Below, piece after piece: positions 55,207 to 64,000 of a DNA stretch of 64,000 bases. The first letter of the stretch is position 1, and each line of letters begins with the position of its first letter. Origin of the DNA: Oscillospiraceae bacterium (lineage in GTDB: Bacteria; Bacillota; Clostridia; Oscillospirales; Oscillospiraceae); the NCBI GenBank assembly GCA_015067995.1, contig SVLJ01000010.1, positions 28,222 through 92,221 of the forward strand, written 5' to 3'. Under the pieces are notes generated by a model. The model was given only the letters and a program-made list of their open reading frames with translations, searched no databases and had not been told where the DNA came from. The position numbers and the translations under genes were made by a program.

Positions 55207-56355
55207 TTACTGCTTGTATGCGACCTTGCCGTCGATGATGGAGATATAAGCCTTACCGCCGATGTAGACCAGGGGGTCCTTGGTCCAGATGACCACGTCG
55301 GCGTCCTTGCCAACCTCAAGGCTGCCCACACGGTCGGCAATGCCGATGTGCTTGGCAGGATTGATGGTGATGGCACGCCAGCCCTCCTCCATGGGGAGAC
55401 CGGCATCCACGGCGAAGCCTGCGCACATGGGCAGGTTCTCGATGGGGATCACGTTGGCGTCGGTGATGATGCTGATGGAGACGCCTGCCTTGTGCAGGAT
55501 GGCGGGAGTCTCGAAGGTCTTGTTGGCCAGCTCCGGCTTGCTCTTGGAGCCGAAGGAAGGACCAACCAGAGCAGGATAGTCATAGGTTGCCAGCTTCTCG
55601 GCGATCATGTGACCCTCGGTGCAGTGATCCATGGTGAGCTTCACGCCGAACTCCTGGGCGATGCGGATGGAGGTGAGGATATCGTCGGTGCGGTGGGCGT
55701 GAGCCTTCAGGGGGATCTCGCCGCGCATGACGGGCAGCATGGCCTCCAGCTTCATGTCGAAGGTGGGATTCTTGCCGGCGTCCTTGGCCTCCATGTAGTT
55801 GCGGGCCTTGAACAGCAGCTCACGCAGCAGAGCAGCGGTGGCCATACGGGTGACGGGAGCCTTCTTCTGGCTGCCGAACACGCCCTTGGGATTCTCGCCG
55901 AAGGCGCACTTCATGGCAACGTTATTCTTGATGACCATGTCATCCACGCAGTTGCCGGCCAGCTTCATGGCCACGAATGTGCCGCCCACCACGTTGGCGC
56001 TGCCGGGGCCGGTGCAGATGGTGGTAACGCCGCCGCGGATGCCGTTCATCAGACGGCCGTCCTCGGGACGGATGCCGTCGATGGCACGCATCTCGGGGGT
56101 GATGGGGTTGCTCTTCTCGTTGTAGTCGGCGCCCTTATCGCCGATGATCTCCTCGCCGATACCGATGTGGCAGTGTGCCTCCACGCAGCCGGGAGTCACC
56201 AGACGGCCCTCGGCGTCGATGATCTCAGCACCGGCGGGAGCAGTGAGATCAGCGCCCACAGCGGCGATCTTGCCGTCGTCGCCCAGCAGGATGCAGCCGT
56301 TTTCGATGTCGGGACCGGCCATAGTCTTGATATGACCGTTCTTAATAAAGATCAT
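55207..56355 (-). CDS. Amidohydrolase, copy A of a tandem pair
   Basis: A 382-residue metal-dependent hydrolase: HxH in EAHCHIGIGEE, AHAHRTDD, MDHCTEGHM and ITDANVIP provide the metal ligands of the imidazolonepropionase/dihydroorotase-like class. No signal peptide. Protein differs from its neighbour copy at 17 of 382 positions by my count. Changes cluster at residues 8-45 and around 186-196, away from the metal site, so both should be active. It may hydrolyse a cyclic amide or N-terminal acyl group; the substrate is unknown. AAGGAGAAA precedes the ATG. Confidence 0.85.
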   Translation of the reverse strand: MIFIKNGHIKTMAGPDIENGCILLGDDGKIAAVGADLTAPAGAEIIDAEGRLVTPGCVEAHCHIGIGEEIIGDKGADYNEKSNPITPEMRAIDGIRPEDGRLMNGIRGGVTTICTGPGSANVVGGTFVAMKLAGNCVDDMVIKNNVAMKCAFGENPKGVFGSQKKAPVTRMATAALLRELLFKARNYMEAKDAGKNPTFDMKLEAMLPVMRGEIPLKAHAHRTDDILTSIRIAQEFGVKLTMDHCTEGHMIAEKLATYDYPALVGPSFGSKSKPELANKTFETPAILHKAGVSISIITDANVIPIENLPMCAGFAVDAGLPMEEGWRAITINPAKHIGIADRVGSLEVGKDADVVIWTKDPLVYIGGKAYISIIDGKVAYKQ

Positions 56356-56380
56356 ATTCTTTCTCCTTACAGGTCAGTCC

Positions 56381-57529
56381 TTACTGCTTGTATGCGATCT
56401 TGCCGTCGATGATGGAGATATAGGCCTTGCCGCCGATGTAGACCAGGGGATCCTTGGTCCAGATGACCACGTCGGCGTCCTTGCCAACCTCAAGGCTGCC
56501 CACACGGTCGGCAATGCCGATGTGCTTGGCAGGATTGATGGTGATGGCACGCCAGCCCTCCTCCATGGGGAGACCGGCATCCACGGCGAAGCCTGCGCAC
56601 ATGGGCAGGTTCTCGATGGGGATCACGTTGGCATCGGTGATGATGCTGATGGACACGCCGGCCTTGTGCAGAACGGCAGGGGTCTCGAAGGTCTTGTTGC
56701 TCAGCTCCGGCTTGCTCTTGGAGCCGAAGGAGGGGCCGACCAGTGCGGGATAGTCGTAGGTGGCCAGCTTGTCGGCGATCATGTGACCCTCGGTGCAGTG
56801 ATCCATGGTGAGCTTCACACCGAACTCCTTTGCAATACGGATGGAGGTGAGGATATCGTCGGTGCGGTGGGCATGTGCCTTCAGCGGGATCTCACCCCGC
56901 ATAACGGGCAGCATGGCTTCCAGCTTCATATCGAACTTGGGTTCCTTACCGGCGTCCTTGGCCATCTGGTAATCACGGGCCTTGAACAGCAGCTCACGCA
57001 GCAGAGCGGCGGTGGCCATACGGGTAACAGGAGCCTTCTTCTGGCTGCCGAACACGCCCTTGGGGTTCTCACCGAAGGCGCACTTCATGGCAACAGGATT
57101 CTTGATGACCATGTCATCCACACAGTTGCCGGCCAGCTTCATAGCCACGAAGGTGCCGCCCACCACGTTGGCGCTGCCGGGACCGGTGCAGATGGTGGTG
57201 ACGCCGCCGCGGATGCCGTTCATCAGACGGCCGTCCTCGGGACGGATGCCGTCGATGGCACGCATCTCGGGTGTGATGGGGTTGCTCTTCTCGTTGTAGT
57301 CAGCGCCCTTGTCGCCGATAATCTCCTCGCCGATGCCGATGTGGCAGTGCGCCTCCACGCAGCCGGGAGTCACCAGACGACCCTCTGCATCGATGACCTG
57401 CGCACCGTCAGGAGCGGAGAGGTCTGCGCCCACAGCGGCGATCTTGCCGTCGTCACCCAGCAGGATACAGCCGTTCTCGATGTCAGCGCCTGCCATGGTC
57501 TTGATGTAGCCGTTTTTGATGAAAATCAT
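56381..57529 (-). CDS. Amidohydrolase, copy B of a tandem pair
   Basis: Same length and metal motifs as copy A (EAHCHIGIGEE, AHAHRTDD, MDHCTEGHM, ITDANVIP), about 95 percent identical. It lies upstream in the operon, 25 bases from copy A, 33 bases after the alpha/beta hydrolase gene, with AAAGGAGAG before the ATG. It differs from copy A in the segment RDYQMAKDAGKEPKF, which could alter substrate fit. Confidence 0.85.
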   Translation of the reverse strand: MIFIKNGYIKTMAGADIENGCILLGDDGKIAAVGADLSAPDGAQVIDAEGRLVTPGCVEAHCHIGIGEEIIGDKGADYNEKSNPITPEMRAIDGIRPEDGRLMNGIRGGVTTICTGPGSANVVGGTFVAMKLAGNCVDDMVIKNPVAMKCAFGENPKGVFGSQKKAPVTRMATAALLRELLFKARDYQMAKDAGKEPKFDMKLEAMLPVMRGEIPLKAHAHRTDDILTSIRIAKEFGVKLTMDHCTEGHMIADKLATYDYPALVGPSFGSKSKPELSNKTFETPAVLHKAGVSISIITDANVIPIENLPMCAGFAVDAGLPMEEGWRAITINPAKHIGIADRVGSLEVGKDADVVIWTKDPLVYIGGKAYISIIDGKIAYKQ

Positions 57530-57562
57530 ATGCGTACTCTCCTTTATGTTTCTGTGCGCAGC

Positions 57563-58396
57563 TTACAGCTGCTCCATTTCTGCCACAAGGTCAAAGACCA
57601 TGTTGGTCAGGGTAATCCGATAAGGGGTGAAAATGTGACCGGCATCCAGCTCCTGATAGGTCACGTCCATGCCACGCTCCTTCAGGAGGTTGTAGAGGGG
57701 CATGATGTGGCTTTCCGGCGGCACCATGGTATCCTTCCTGCCGCCGATGAAGCGCAGGGGCATGGTCTGGGGGATCTTGTCTGCCAGAGCGTCAAAGCGC
57801 CACTCCTTGGAATGGGCGGCAATGTCCTCCCGCAGATAGTTGTCATGAGGCATCCGGAAATAGCCCTTGGCGGCGGTCTCCATCATGGCGTCGAACCGCT
57901 CCGGCTGATCCTCATAGCGCATGGCCATATCGCAGGGAGCCATGATCACCGCGCCCCGGACGCCCACGCCCTGTGCCAGCGCATTGAGAGCGGTGAAGCC
58001 ACCCATGCTGTGACCCATGAGGTAGATGCGGTCGGGGTCCACATGATACTTTTCCGCACGCTCCTTGATCCACGCCACCATGGTGAAGGTATCCTCGATG
58101 AGGTGGGAGAAGCTGTAGTAGCCGTGTCCGCCCCAGACGCCGCGGTAATTGAAGTACAGGGTGGCGATACCGCCCCGGCGCAGCACCGGAGGCATATCCA
58201 TGTTCTGCTCCAGTCCCGGATAGCCGTGGAGCATCACCAGCACGGGGGCCTTCTCCTCCTCCGTGGCCAGTGCAGGCAGCATAAAGCGGCCGAAAATCTT
58301 GTCGCCGTGGCTGTCGGCAATAAAGCTGACGGTCTGAGCGGGCACCGCCATGGTGCTCTCATCCACGTCCATATACAGATGGTTTCTGTCCAGCAT
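57563..58396 (-). CDS. Alpha/beta hydrolase (S9-like peptidase or acyl hydrolase)
   Basis: A 277-residue serine hydrolase: oxyanion region VMLHGYPGLEQNMD, nucleophile elbow MGHSMGGF (Ser about 130), likely acid in GGRKDTMVPP and His in DAGHIF near 257. No signal peptide, so it acts in the cytoplasm. In the operon it sits between amidohydrolases and D-aminoacylases (17 bases to the latter); deacylation or peptide cleavage is likely. Confidence 0.85.
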   Translation of the reverse strand: MLDRNHLYMDVDESTMAVPAQTVSFIADSHGDKIFGRFMLPALATEEEKAPVLVMLHGYPGLEQNMDMPPVLRRGGIATLYFNYRGVWGGHGYYSFSHLIEDTFTMVAWIKERAEKYHVDPDRIYLMGHSMGGFTALNALAQGVGVRGAVIMAPCDMAMRYEDQPERFDAMMETAAKGYFRMPHDNYLREDIAAHSKEWRFDALADKIPQTMPLRFIGGRKDTMVPPESHIMPLYNLLKERGMDVTYQELDAGHIFTPYRITLTNMVFDLVAEMEQL

Positions 58397-58413
58397 AACT
58401 TTATTTCTCCTTA

Positions 58414-60018
58414 TTATTTTCCGCGCTTGATGACCTTGCCGCTGCGGGTGTCCTGCGGCTCGCCGTCCCGGACAGCCACCACACCGTTCACCAGCACATG
58501 GTGGATACCCTGGTTTCTTCTGCAGGGATGCTTGTAATCCGCCGTGGCATGGAGGCGGTCATAGTCCAGTACGCACACGTTGGCGTCCCAGCCCTCACGC
58601 AGCAGGCCCTGCTCCGGCAGCTTCAGTGCCTGAGCGGTGTCCCACGTCAGATTCTTGACGGATTCCTCCATAGTGCGCAGACGGAAATCGCGCACCAGCT
58701 CCAGACGACGTACCATGGTGCCGGTGCTGCGGGGATGACCGCCGCCGGCACGCTCCGGGTTACGGAACTCGTTATGGTCAGAGGTGTCGGAGCCGCAGAA
58801 CACATGGGGATGCGCCATCAGCCGGATCAGATCCGAAGCGCTCTGGTTGAAGTACACGCCCTGTGCGCTGCCGCCGTTGGCCAGCAGCACCTCGCACAGC
58901 GCATCCACAGGCTCACCGCCGATCATCTGGGCGATCTCCGTCAGGGTCCTGTTTTCCCATTCCGGGGTCTTTTTCGCCGTGATGATGAGCGCTCCCTCAA
59001 AGCCGGAATGATAAATGCCGCTTTCAAACTCATCCACCTCATGGAAGATGGAATGGACGATCTGCCGGCGCACCTCCGGGCTCTTGATGCGCTCCAGCCA
59101 CACATCCGTGCCGCCCAGCAGATACTTGGGCGGGATCTGGCTGGACAGGGGCGCGGAGGATGCGGTGTAGGGATACTGGTCGGCATAGGTGACTACGCCA
59201 CGGGCATTGGCGGCGTCGATCTCCGCCAGCAGCTTCTCCGCAAGGCCCTCGTTGTGCTTGCCCATGACCTTGATGTGGGAGATGAACACCGGGCAGCCGC
59301 TCTCCTCGCCGATGCGGATGGCCTCCTGCACTGCCTGCAGGCAGTTGTTGCCTTCGCCGCGGATGTGGGAAACGTAGGTGCCGCCGTAGGGTGCGGCAGC
59401 CTTCATCAGTTCAATGAGTTCCTCTGTCCGTGCATAGACAGAGGGTGCGTAGACGAGGCCGGTGGAAACGCCCAGGAAGCCCGCCTCCATGGCGTCCTTC
59501 ACATAGGACTGCATTTCCTTCATCTGTTCCGGCGTTGCCAGCGCGTCGGTGAAGCCCTGTACCTTGCCGCGGATGGGGCTGTGACCAATGAAATAGGCCA
59601 CGTTGGTGCCGTGATGCACCGCCTCCGCCGCCTGCATGAAATCGGACGGCATGGCGGCTTTTACCGTCAGGCGCTGGGACTGCTCCGGCGTCACGCCGTA
59701 CTTGCGGGCATTTTCCGGATACCACGGTGCAAAAGAGCTGCCGCATTGACCCGCCACCTGCGTAGTAACGCCCTGCAGCAGATAGTTGTAGCTGCCCGAG
59801 CCGCCCTCGCGGAACACGCTGCGGTCGGAATGGCTGTGGCTGTCGATAAAGCCGGGCGTCACCTGCAGACCGGCGGCGTCGATGACCTCTTTGGACTCGC
59901 TGTCGATGGACGGCGCGATCTTTGCGATCTTTCCATCCCGGATAGCAACGTCACCACGGAACGCCGGGGCGCCGCTGCCGTCCACAATGAGTCCGTTTTT
60001 GATGAGAACATCAAACAT
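58414..60018 (-). CDS. N-acyl-D-amino-acid deacylase family protein, copy 1
   Basis: A 534-residue D-aminoacylase-type hydrolase that would release a D-amino acid from its N-acyl form. Motifs: GFIDSHSHSDRSV, the metal Cys in AGQCGSS, SHIRGEGN, ISHIKVMGKHN and GSDTSDHNEF. The start at 60018 has GGGAGG eight bases upstream; longer readings overlap the preceding gene. It differs widely from the second deacylase, implying a different acyl group or D-residue. Confidence 0.9.
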   Translation of the reverse strand: MFDVLIKNGLIVDGSGAPAFRGDVAIRDGKIAKIAPSIDSESKEVIDAAGLQVTPGFIDSHSHSDRSVFREGGSGSYNYLLQGVTTQVAGQCGSSFAPWYPENARKYGVTPEQSQRLTVKAAMPSDFMQAAEAVHHGTNVAYFIGHSPIRGKVQGFTDALATPEQMKEMQSYVKDAMEAGFLGVSTGLVYAPSVYARTEELIELMKAAAPYGGTYVSHIRGEGNNCLQAVQEAIRIGEESGCPVFISHIKVMGKHNEGLAEKLLAEIDAANARGVVTYADQYPYTASSAPLSSQIPPKYLLGGTDVWLERIKSPEVRRQIVHSIFHEVDEFESGIYHSGFEGALIITAKKTPEWENRTLTEIAQMIGGEPVDALCEVLLANGGSAQGVYFNQSASDLIRLMAHPHVFCGSDTSDHNEFRNPERAGGGHPRSTGTMVRRLELVRDFRLRTMEESVKNLTWDTAQALKLPEQGLLREGWDANVCVLDYDRLHATADYKHPCRRNQGIHHVLVNGVVAVRDGEPQDTRSGKVIKRGK

Positions 60019-60034
60019 ACGGTAAAGCCTCCCG

Positions 60035-61573
60035 TCAGAAGTCGTTGCGGATGATACGTCCGGCACGAACGCCGGTGTAGACAGCATCCTTCACGGCGAT
60101 CTTGCCGCCCACGATAACATAGTTGAGGCCCTCGGCATGGAGACTGCAGTCCACAAAGTCGGCACGGTCGATGATCTTGTCGGCATCGAAGATGCAGATA
60201 TCGGCGTCCATGCCCTCCCAGAGGAGTCCCTTGGTCTTCAGGCCGTAGACACCGGCAGCCATGGAGGTCATCTTCCGGATCATTTCCGGCAGAGAGGTGA
60301 CCTTCCGCTCGCGGACATAGCGGCCCAGAACACGGGGGAAGCTGCCGCGCAGGCGGGGATGGTACACGGGATTCTCCTTGGCCACGCTGCCGTCGGTGCA
60401 GATCATGGCACGGGGATGTGCCAGCACGGTCTCCACGTCGGCCTCGTTGATGGTGAAGTAGCAGGCGTTGCCCTCCATGTCGCTGTCCACCAGCAAGTCA
60501 TAGACGGTATCATAGTGGCTCTTGCCCCAGATCTTGGCGATTTCGGAGACACGCATGCCCTTGAACTCGGGATGGCCGGGGCAGTTGGTCACCAGCACCC
60601 ACTCCAGATCCTCGCCGTGACGGCGCTTGGTGGCCTCCATGATCTCACGGCGCTGCTCGGGATCCTGCAGAGCCGCCTTGACGCTGGCTCTGCCGGCAGC
60701 CTGACGGGGCTTGGGTACGAAGGCGGCCATCAGGCCGGTGCTGGACGCGGTGTAGGGATACACATCGCACCAGATCTCCATGCCCTCGGCGTTGGCGCGG
60801 TCGATGAGTGCCAGAGAGTGGTTCACCTTGCCGAAGTTGGCTTCCTTGGTGACCTTGTGGTGGGAGATGACGCCTCTTGCGCCGGACTCGCGGATGATGG
60901 TGATGAACTCCTTCACCGCCTCGATCATCTCGCTGTCCTCGCTGCGGATATGTGCCACCACCAAAGCGTCCATCTCACCGGCCACCTTGGCCAGCTCGAT
61001 GAGCTCCGGTGTCTTGGCGTAGGTGCTGGGCACGTAAATGAGGCCCAGAGAAAGGCCCATGGCGCCGCCGCGGATACCTTCCCGCAGCAGCTCCTTCATC
61101 TTCTCCATTTCCTCGGCGGTGGGCTCACGGTTGTCAAGACCCATGGTGGCCTTGCGCAGGGAGCTGTGACCCACCATGATGCACAGGTTAGAGCCCAGCT
61201 CCGCATCCTTGTAAGCCTCCAGGAAGCTGCCCATGGTAGCGAGGCACTTCTTCTCCTCCGGGAGGGGATAAGCGCTGAGGGCGGCAGGAGCCACAGAGCC
61301 GCCGCACTGGCCGCCCACGGAGGTGGTGATGCCCTGCTCCACCTTCTCGATCATGTCGGGATATTCCAGAATGGCGTTGTCGGAATGGCTGTGGGAATCG
61401 ATGAAACCGGGGGTCACGGTGAGGCCGGTGGCGTCGATGACCTCCGCAGCGTCGCCTTTGATATTCTTCGCAATGCGGACGATCTTGCCGTCCTTCACGG
61501 CGATATCCGCCAGATAGCGGGGGCTTCCGGTTCCGTCCAGAATGTTACCGTTCTTGATAATCAGATCATACAT
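60035..61573 (-). CDS. N-acyl-D-amino-acid deacylase family protein, copy 2
   Basis: A 512-residue D-aminoacylase-type enzyme with GFIDSHSHSDNA, GGQCGGS (metal Cys), VAHIRSEDSE, ISHHKVTKEAN and CTDGSVAKE. AAAGGAGG precedes the ATG. It starts 15 bases after the NlpC/P60-like gene and is followed 16 bases later by copy 1, so the order peptidase, deacylase, deacylase is translated as a unit. Confidence 0.9.
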   Translation of the reverse strand: MYDLIIKNGNILDGTGSPRYLADIAVKDGKIVRIAKNIKGDAAEVIDATGLTVTPGFIDSHSHSDNAILEYPDMIEKVEQGITTSVGGQCGGSVAPAALSAYPLPEEKKCLATMGSFLEAYKDAELGSNLCIMVGHSSLRKATMGLDNREPTAEEMEKMKELLREGIRGGAMGLSLGLIYVPSTYAKTPELIELAKVAGEMDALVVAHIRSEDSEMIEAVKEFITIIRESGARGVISHHKVTKEANFGKVNHSLALIDRANAEGMEIWCDVYPYTASSTGLMAAFVPKPRQAAGRASVKAALQDPEQRREIMEATKRRHGEDLEWVLVTNCPGHPEFKGMRVSEIAKIWGKSHYDTVYDLLVDSDMEGNACYFTINEADVETVLAHPRAMICTDGSVAKENPVYHPRLRGSFPRVLGRYVRERKVTSLPEMIRKMTSMAAGVYGLKTKGLLWEGMDADICIFDADKIIDRADFVDCSLHAEGLNYVIVGGKIAVKDAVYTGVRAGRIIRNDF

Positions 61574-61588
61574 AGCAATATGCCTCCT

Positions 61589-63094
61589 TTACAGTGCCTG
61601 CGCCGGGCGCAGCAGCAAAAATGCGTGTCGTGCAAACAGTCCTTCGATAAATGCGTCCAGTTCGTTGCCGGTGAGAGAGGTGCAGCTCTCCTCTGCTCCA
61701 AACCGGCCGGTCAGACTCTCTCCATCATAGAATACGCTGAACGCGCCTGCGCCGAGACAGTCCTCCCAGCACAGCAGCACATCGCCGGGGAGCAGGTCTG
61801 CGCGGTCAAAATATGTAGTGCGGGGGCCGACGGGCATGCTGCCCATCTCCGGAGTGATGACAGCTCTGCCGCCGAAGGCGGAATACACCGCCAGATCACG
61901 TCGCGGCTCCTGAGGCCAGCGGGACAGTACGTCGCCCTTGGTGGAATCGTGGAGGAAGAAATGGGTATACACGTATTTCTTCTCCAGCGGCTCTACGGTC
62001 ACGCCCAGCTGGGCGTAGGCCTTCGATGCCGCAGCCAGTGCGGTCATGCCCTCTGCCAGACCGGCGGCGGTCACCCGCTGCACGGTCTCCCACTGTGCGG
62101 CAGTCATGGCGCTGCCCAGCAGGACGCGGTGAGCGTAGATCTCCAGTCCGTTGACGGTGACGGCAGGGCCATCCAGATACGGTGCGGTGTTGGAACGATC
62201 CACCCGGACACGGAAGGTGACCTGCACCTCACCGCAGCCGGCAATTGTCATGGGACAGTCCTCCGCCTCGGCCAGTACAGAACCGGCAGGGGCGCGGAAA
62301 GTGATGTCCAGCGGACGCTCCTCCTCACTGCAGTTGCGGACGATGACACGGTATTCCACCTCACCGCCGGGGACAGCCTGCCGCAGACCCGGCGTGCTGT
62401 TTTCCACGGCGCACCAGAGATCTCTGGCGGTGGTGGCGCGGGCGATGGCATTGGCGGTGGGCTCGCCCACGATGTCCAGCGGACGGCTGACGGAGAAGCG
62501 TACAATATTGTCAGCATACAATGCCCGTCCGGCCTCCTCGGTATCCTCCCGGACGAACAGGCGGCTCACCGGCTTTACCCACAGGCCGCCGTTGTCATAG
62601 AAGTTGTTGTGCCCTTCCTGATAGTCGTAGCTGTTGGGCTTCTTGCGGGGCGGAGAGCAATCGGTGATGCGGTCATCCCCCAGATACATGACGATATGGC
62701 CGCTGCCCACCTGCCGCTGATAGGTAACAAGGTCGCCGGGCTGCAGAACGGCGCGGACCTCCGCCTCGATGCGGTCAAAATCTTCCGATGTCTCCTGATG
62801 GGTGCGCTCGTAATAGTAGATTCTCGGCTCCAGCTGATCCACCATGTGCCACGTCAGGTCTGCCGGCAGCAGATAGTCGAAGGCCTGCAGATACAGGGCG
62901 GTGGTGTAGCCGGAGCAGTCCAGAAACTGGGTATACTGGCTGTTGGCCGACTCCGGGGGCAGATATTTGCGCCGCCGGGGCGTCAGCTCCAGCACGCGAT
63001 CCATGCTGCGCTGGTCGTACTGGATATAACGGCCTCTGCGCAGAAAAGCGTCCGTGACCGCCAGCAGGATCTCCAGCTTTTTCTTCTTTTCCAT
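61589..63094 (-). CDS. NlpC/P60-like cysteine peptidase, cytoplasmic
   Basis: A 501-residue protein. The first half has the NlpC/P60 pattern: nucleophile FLDCSGYTT (Cys about 60), then LQPGDLVTYQRQ and the His in GSGHIVMYLGDD. Family members cleave gamma-D-glutamyl bonds in peptidoglycan or poly-gamma-glutamate. The second half (about 210-500) is beta-rich with a repeat of the pattern LLPGDVLLCWED, so it may be a degenerate second catalytic domain. No signal peptide. The ATG at 63094 is chosen over 63100, which abuts GGAGG. Confidence 0.78.
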   Translation of the reverse strand: MEKKKKLEILLAVTDAFLRRGRYIQYDQRSMDRVLELTPRRRKYLPPESANSQYTQFLDCSGYTTALYLQAFDYLLPADLTWHMVDQLEPRIYYYERTHQETSEDFDRIEAEVRAVLQPGDLVTYQRQVGSGHIVMYLGDDRITDCSPPRKKPNSYDYQEGHNNFYDNGGLWVKPVSRLFVREDTEEAGRALYADNIVRFSVSRPLDIVGEPTANAIARATTARDLWCAVENSTPGLRQAVPGGEVEYRVIVRNCSEEERPLDITFRAPAGSVLAEAEDCPMTIAGCGEVQVTFRVRVDRSNTAPYLDGPAVTVNGLEIYAHRVLLGSAMTAAQWETVQRVTAAGLAEGMTALAAASKAYAQLGVTVEPLEKKYVYTHFFLHDSTKGDVLSRWPQEPRRDLAVYSAFGGRAVITPEMGSMPVGPRTTYFDRADLLPGDVLLCWEDCLGAGAFSVFYDGESLTGRFGAEESCTSLTGNELDAFIEGLFARHAFLLLRPAQAL

Positions 63095-63143
63095 GTTCAT
63101 CCTCCAAGTTTTCTCCCGGCAGTGCCGGAGAGGTCTAGGGATA

Positions 63144-64000
63144 TTACAGCTTTACGCGAATGATATCGCCGTCGATTTCAAACTCGGTGCCGTAGGGCTT
63201 GCTGGCGTACACCAGCTGATCATAGATCTCCATGGGATCGGCAGCCAGGGGAATACCGGCCATGTTGTAGGGCTTTTCAGAGCGGCCAACCTTGATGGGC
63301 AGGATCTCCAGCTTGGTGAGCTTGCCGTCCTCCATCTCCCAGTAGGGCAGCATGGTCTTGTAGTAGCGCTCATTGAGGGTGAAGCTGCCGGGAGCCAGCT
63401 TGCGGAACAGGGCGTCGGCGCCCACATCCTCGGGATCGTAGTTGCGCACCTCGCAGATGTCCATGGGCAGACGGGTGGCAAACTTGATCTGGAAGATGAA
63501 GTTTGCCAGGCTGTAGAAAATGGGCTTGCCCTTGTAGATCTCAATGCCCTGCATCACGTGGGTGCCGTGGCCGATGACGGCGCTGGCGCCGGCGTCGATA
63601 CAGGCGTGGGCATAATCCTGCATGAAGTATTCCGCAATGTAGTCATCGCCGCCGCGGATGGAGTGGCAGTGGAGGGACACGATGGCATGGTCGCAGTTCA
63701 TCAGCGCAGCGGTGATGTGCTTGCACATGCGGTCCAGATCCTTCTGGTTGCAGGCGGTTTTGTAACCGTTCTTCTCGGCCAGACGGAACTTCACACCGTC
63801 CATATCCAGCAGTTCGGGATTGACGCCGTAAGTATAACCCTGAGCCATGGACTTTTTCTTGGCACCGTGCATATCGGTCTTGTCAATGATCTCCTGCAGC
63901 ACTGCCATCTGCTCGGCAGTCACATGATACTCCTTGGTGCTGCGGAGCAGGTTGATGCCGGGACGGCTCTTGAAATCGTGATGGGGATCACCGGCGCGGG
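63144..64000 (-). CDS. CapA/PgsA-family metallophosphatase-fold protein, N-terminus outside window
   Basis: The visible 285 or so residues continue past position 64000 in frame (RAGDPHHDFKSRPGINLL), so the true start is not seen. HCHSIRGGDDYI, GHGTHVMQGIEIYKG and IFYSLANFIF are the C-terminal CapA metal and substrate motifs. It heads the visible part of the D-amino-acid operon, 49 bases before the cysteine peptidase gene. CapA-fold proteins work on poly-gamma-glutamate, and one relative, MslH, is a peptide epimerase, so a role with D-residues is plausible. Confidence 0.85.
   Translation of the reverse strand, partial: RAGDPHHDFKSRPGINLLRSTKEYHVTAEQMAVLQEIIDKTDMHGAKKKSMAQGYTYGVNPELLDMDGVKFRLAEKNGYKTACNQKDLDRMCKHITAALMNCDHAIVSLHCHSIRGGDDYIAEYFMQDYAHACIDAGASAVIGHGTHVMQGIEIYKGKPIFYSLANFIFQIKFATRLPMDICEVRNYDPEDVGADALFRKLAPGSFTLNERYYKTMLPYWEMEDGKLTKLEILPIKVGRSEKPYNMAGIPLAADPMEIYDQLVYASKPYGTEFEIDGDIIRVKL

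Larger units (their letters stand above)
55207..57529 (-). repeat. Tandem gene duplication
   Basis: Two 1,149-base genes at a 1,174-base offset. Bases 55277-55458 and 56451-56632 are identical over 182 bases while flanks show scattered silent changes, a pattern expected from gene conversion. Confidence 0.9.

Noticed and set aside
60137..63163. 1,008-residue plus-strand frame over the deacylase and peptidase genes
   Set aside because: Shadow of three recognisable minus-strand genes; no plausible start signal or family.

Overview
The window reads as a chromosomal segment of a GC-rich, low-redundancy Firmicute. Strong AGGAGG-type ribosome binding sites, a perfect CIRCE operator before groESL, a K+-type membrane pyrophosphatase, SLH surface proteins and a dense set of amino-acid and peptide utilisation genes point to an anaerobic gut Clostridia member, most likely an Oscillospiraceae relative (Oscillibacter, Dysosmobacter or Flavonifractor-like). 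That placement is inference; no 16S gene is present. I see no CRISPR array, transposase, integrase or phage module.

Layout. 0-6 kb: an SPFH/NfeD membrane pair (NfeD fused to an XRE regulator), an rRNA methyltransferase, a lipid kinase and groES-groEL. 5.9-8.3 kb: a tRNA-Met/Glu/Val cluster whose tRNA-Val 3' half and terminator are duplicated 1,965 bp downstream, enclosing an AT-rich islet of four small membrane or secreted proteins. 8.3-21.8 kb: a NifX-FKBP fusion, a large SLH protein, a BlaI/BlaR1-type sensor pair, a stand-alone Card1-like CARF nuclease, a membrane protein, an F420-type NADP reductase and HppA. 21.8-35.4 kb: a LysR-flanked amino-acid catabolism region with an amino-acid dehydrogenase, an SNF symporter, an SsnA/TrzA-type amidohydrolase, RidA, a D-Ser/D-Thr lyase, a DUF3100 membrane pair, two M20 peptidases, an aspartate-dehydrogenase-like enzyme and an AbgT transporter. 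35.5-43.2 kb: PdaA-like deacetylase, Gre factor, endonuclease IV, TSUP and Na/Pi transporters, and a polar amino-acid ABC transporter. 43.2-52 kb, minus strand: PadR-DUF2812, MarR plus a heterodimeric ABC exporter, a CapA-fold protein, and a cobalamin-riboswitch-controlled DUF4430/ECF-S pair. 52.2-64 kb, minus strand: an orphan oligopeptide-binding lipoprotein, a LysR regulator and an operon of two near-identical amidohydrolases, an alpha/beta hydrolase, two N-acyl-D-amino-acid deacylases, an NlpC/P60-like cysteine peptidase and a second CapA-fold protein that runs off the window.

How it fits together. Two stretches (22.7-35.4 kb and 52-64 kb) suggest an organism that imports peptides, N-acyl and D-amino-acid derivatives and strips them inside the cell to amino acids, oxo acids and ammonia. 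The 52-64 kb operon is the best candidate for an undescribed pathway: every enzyme lacks a signal peptide, while an oligopeptide-binding lipoprotein lies just downstream. NlpC/P60, CapA fold and D-aminoacylases together suggest a gamma-D-glutamyl or other D-amino-acid polymer as substrate, which is a hypothesis. Regulation is unusually legible: CIRCE, BlaI boxes, a PadR operator placed between -35 and -10, a MarR palindrome, a LysR box and a B12 riboswitch can all be read directly.
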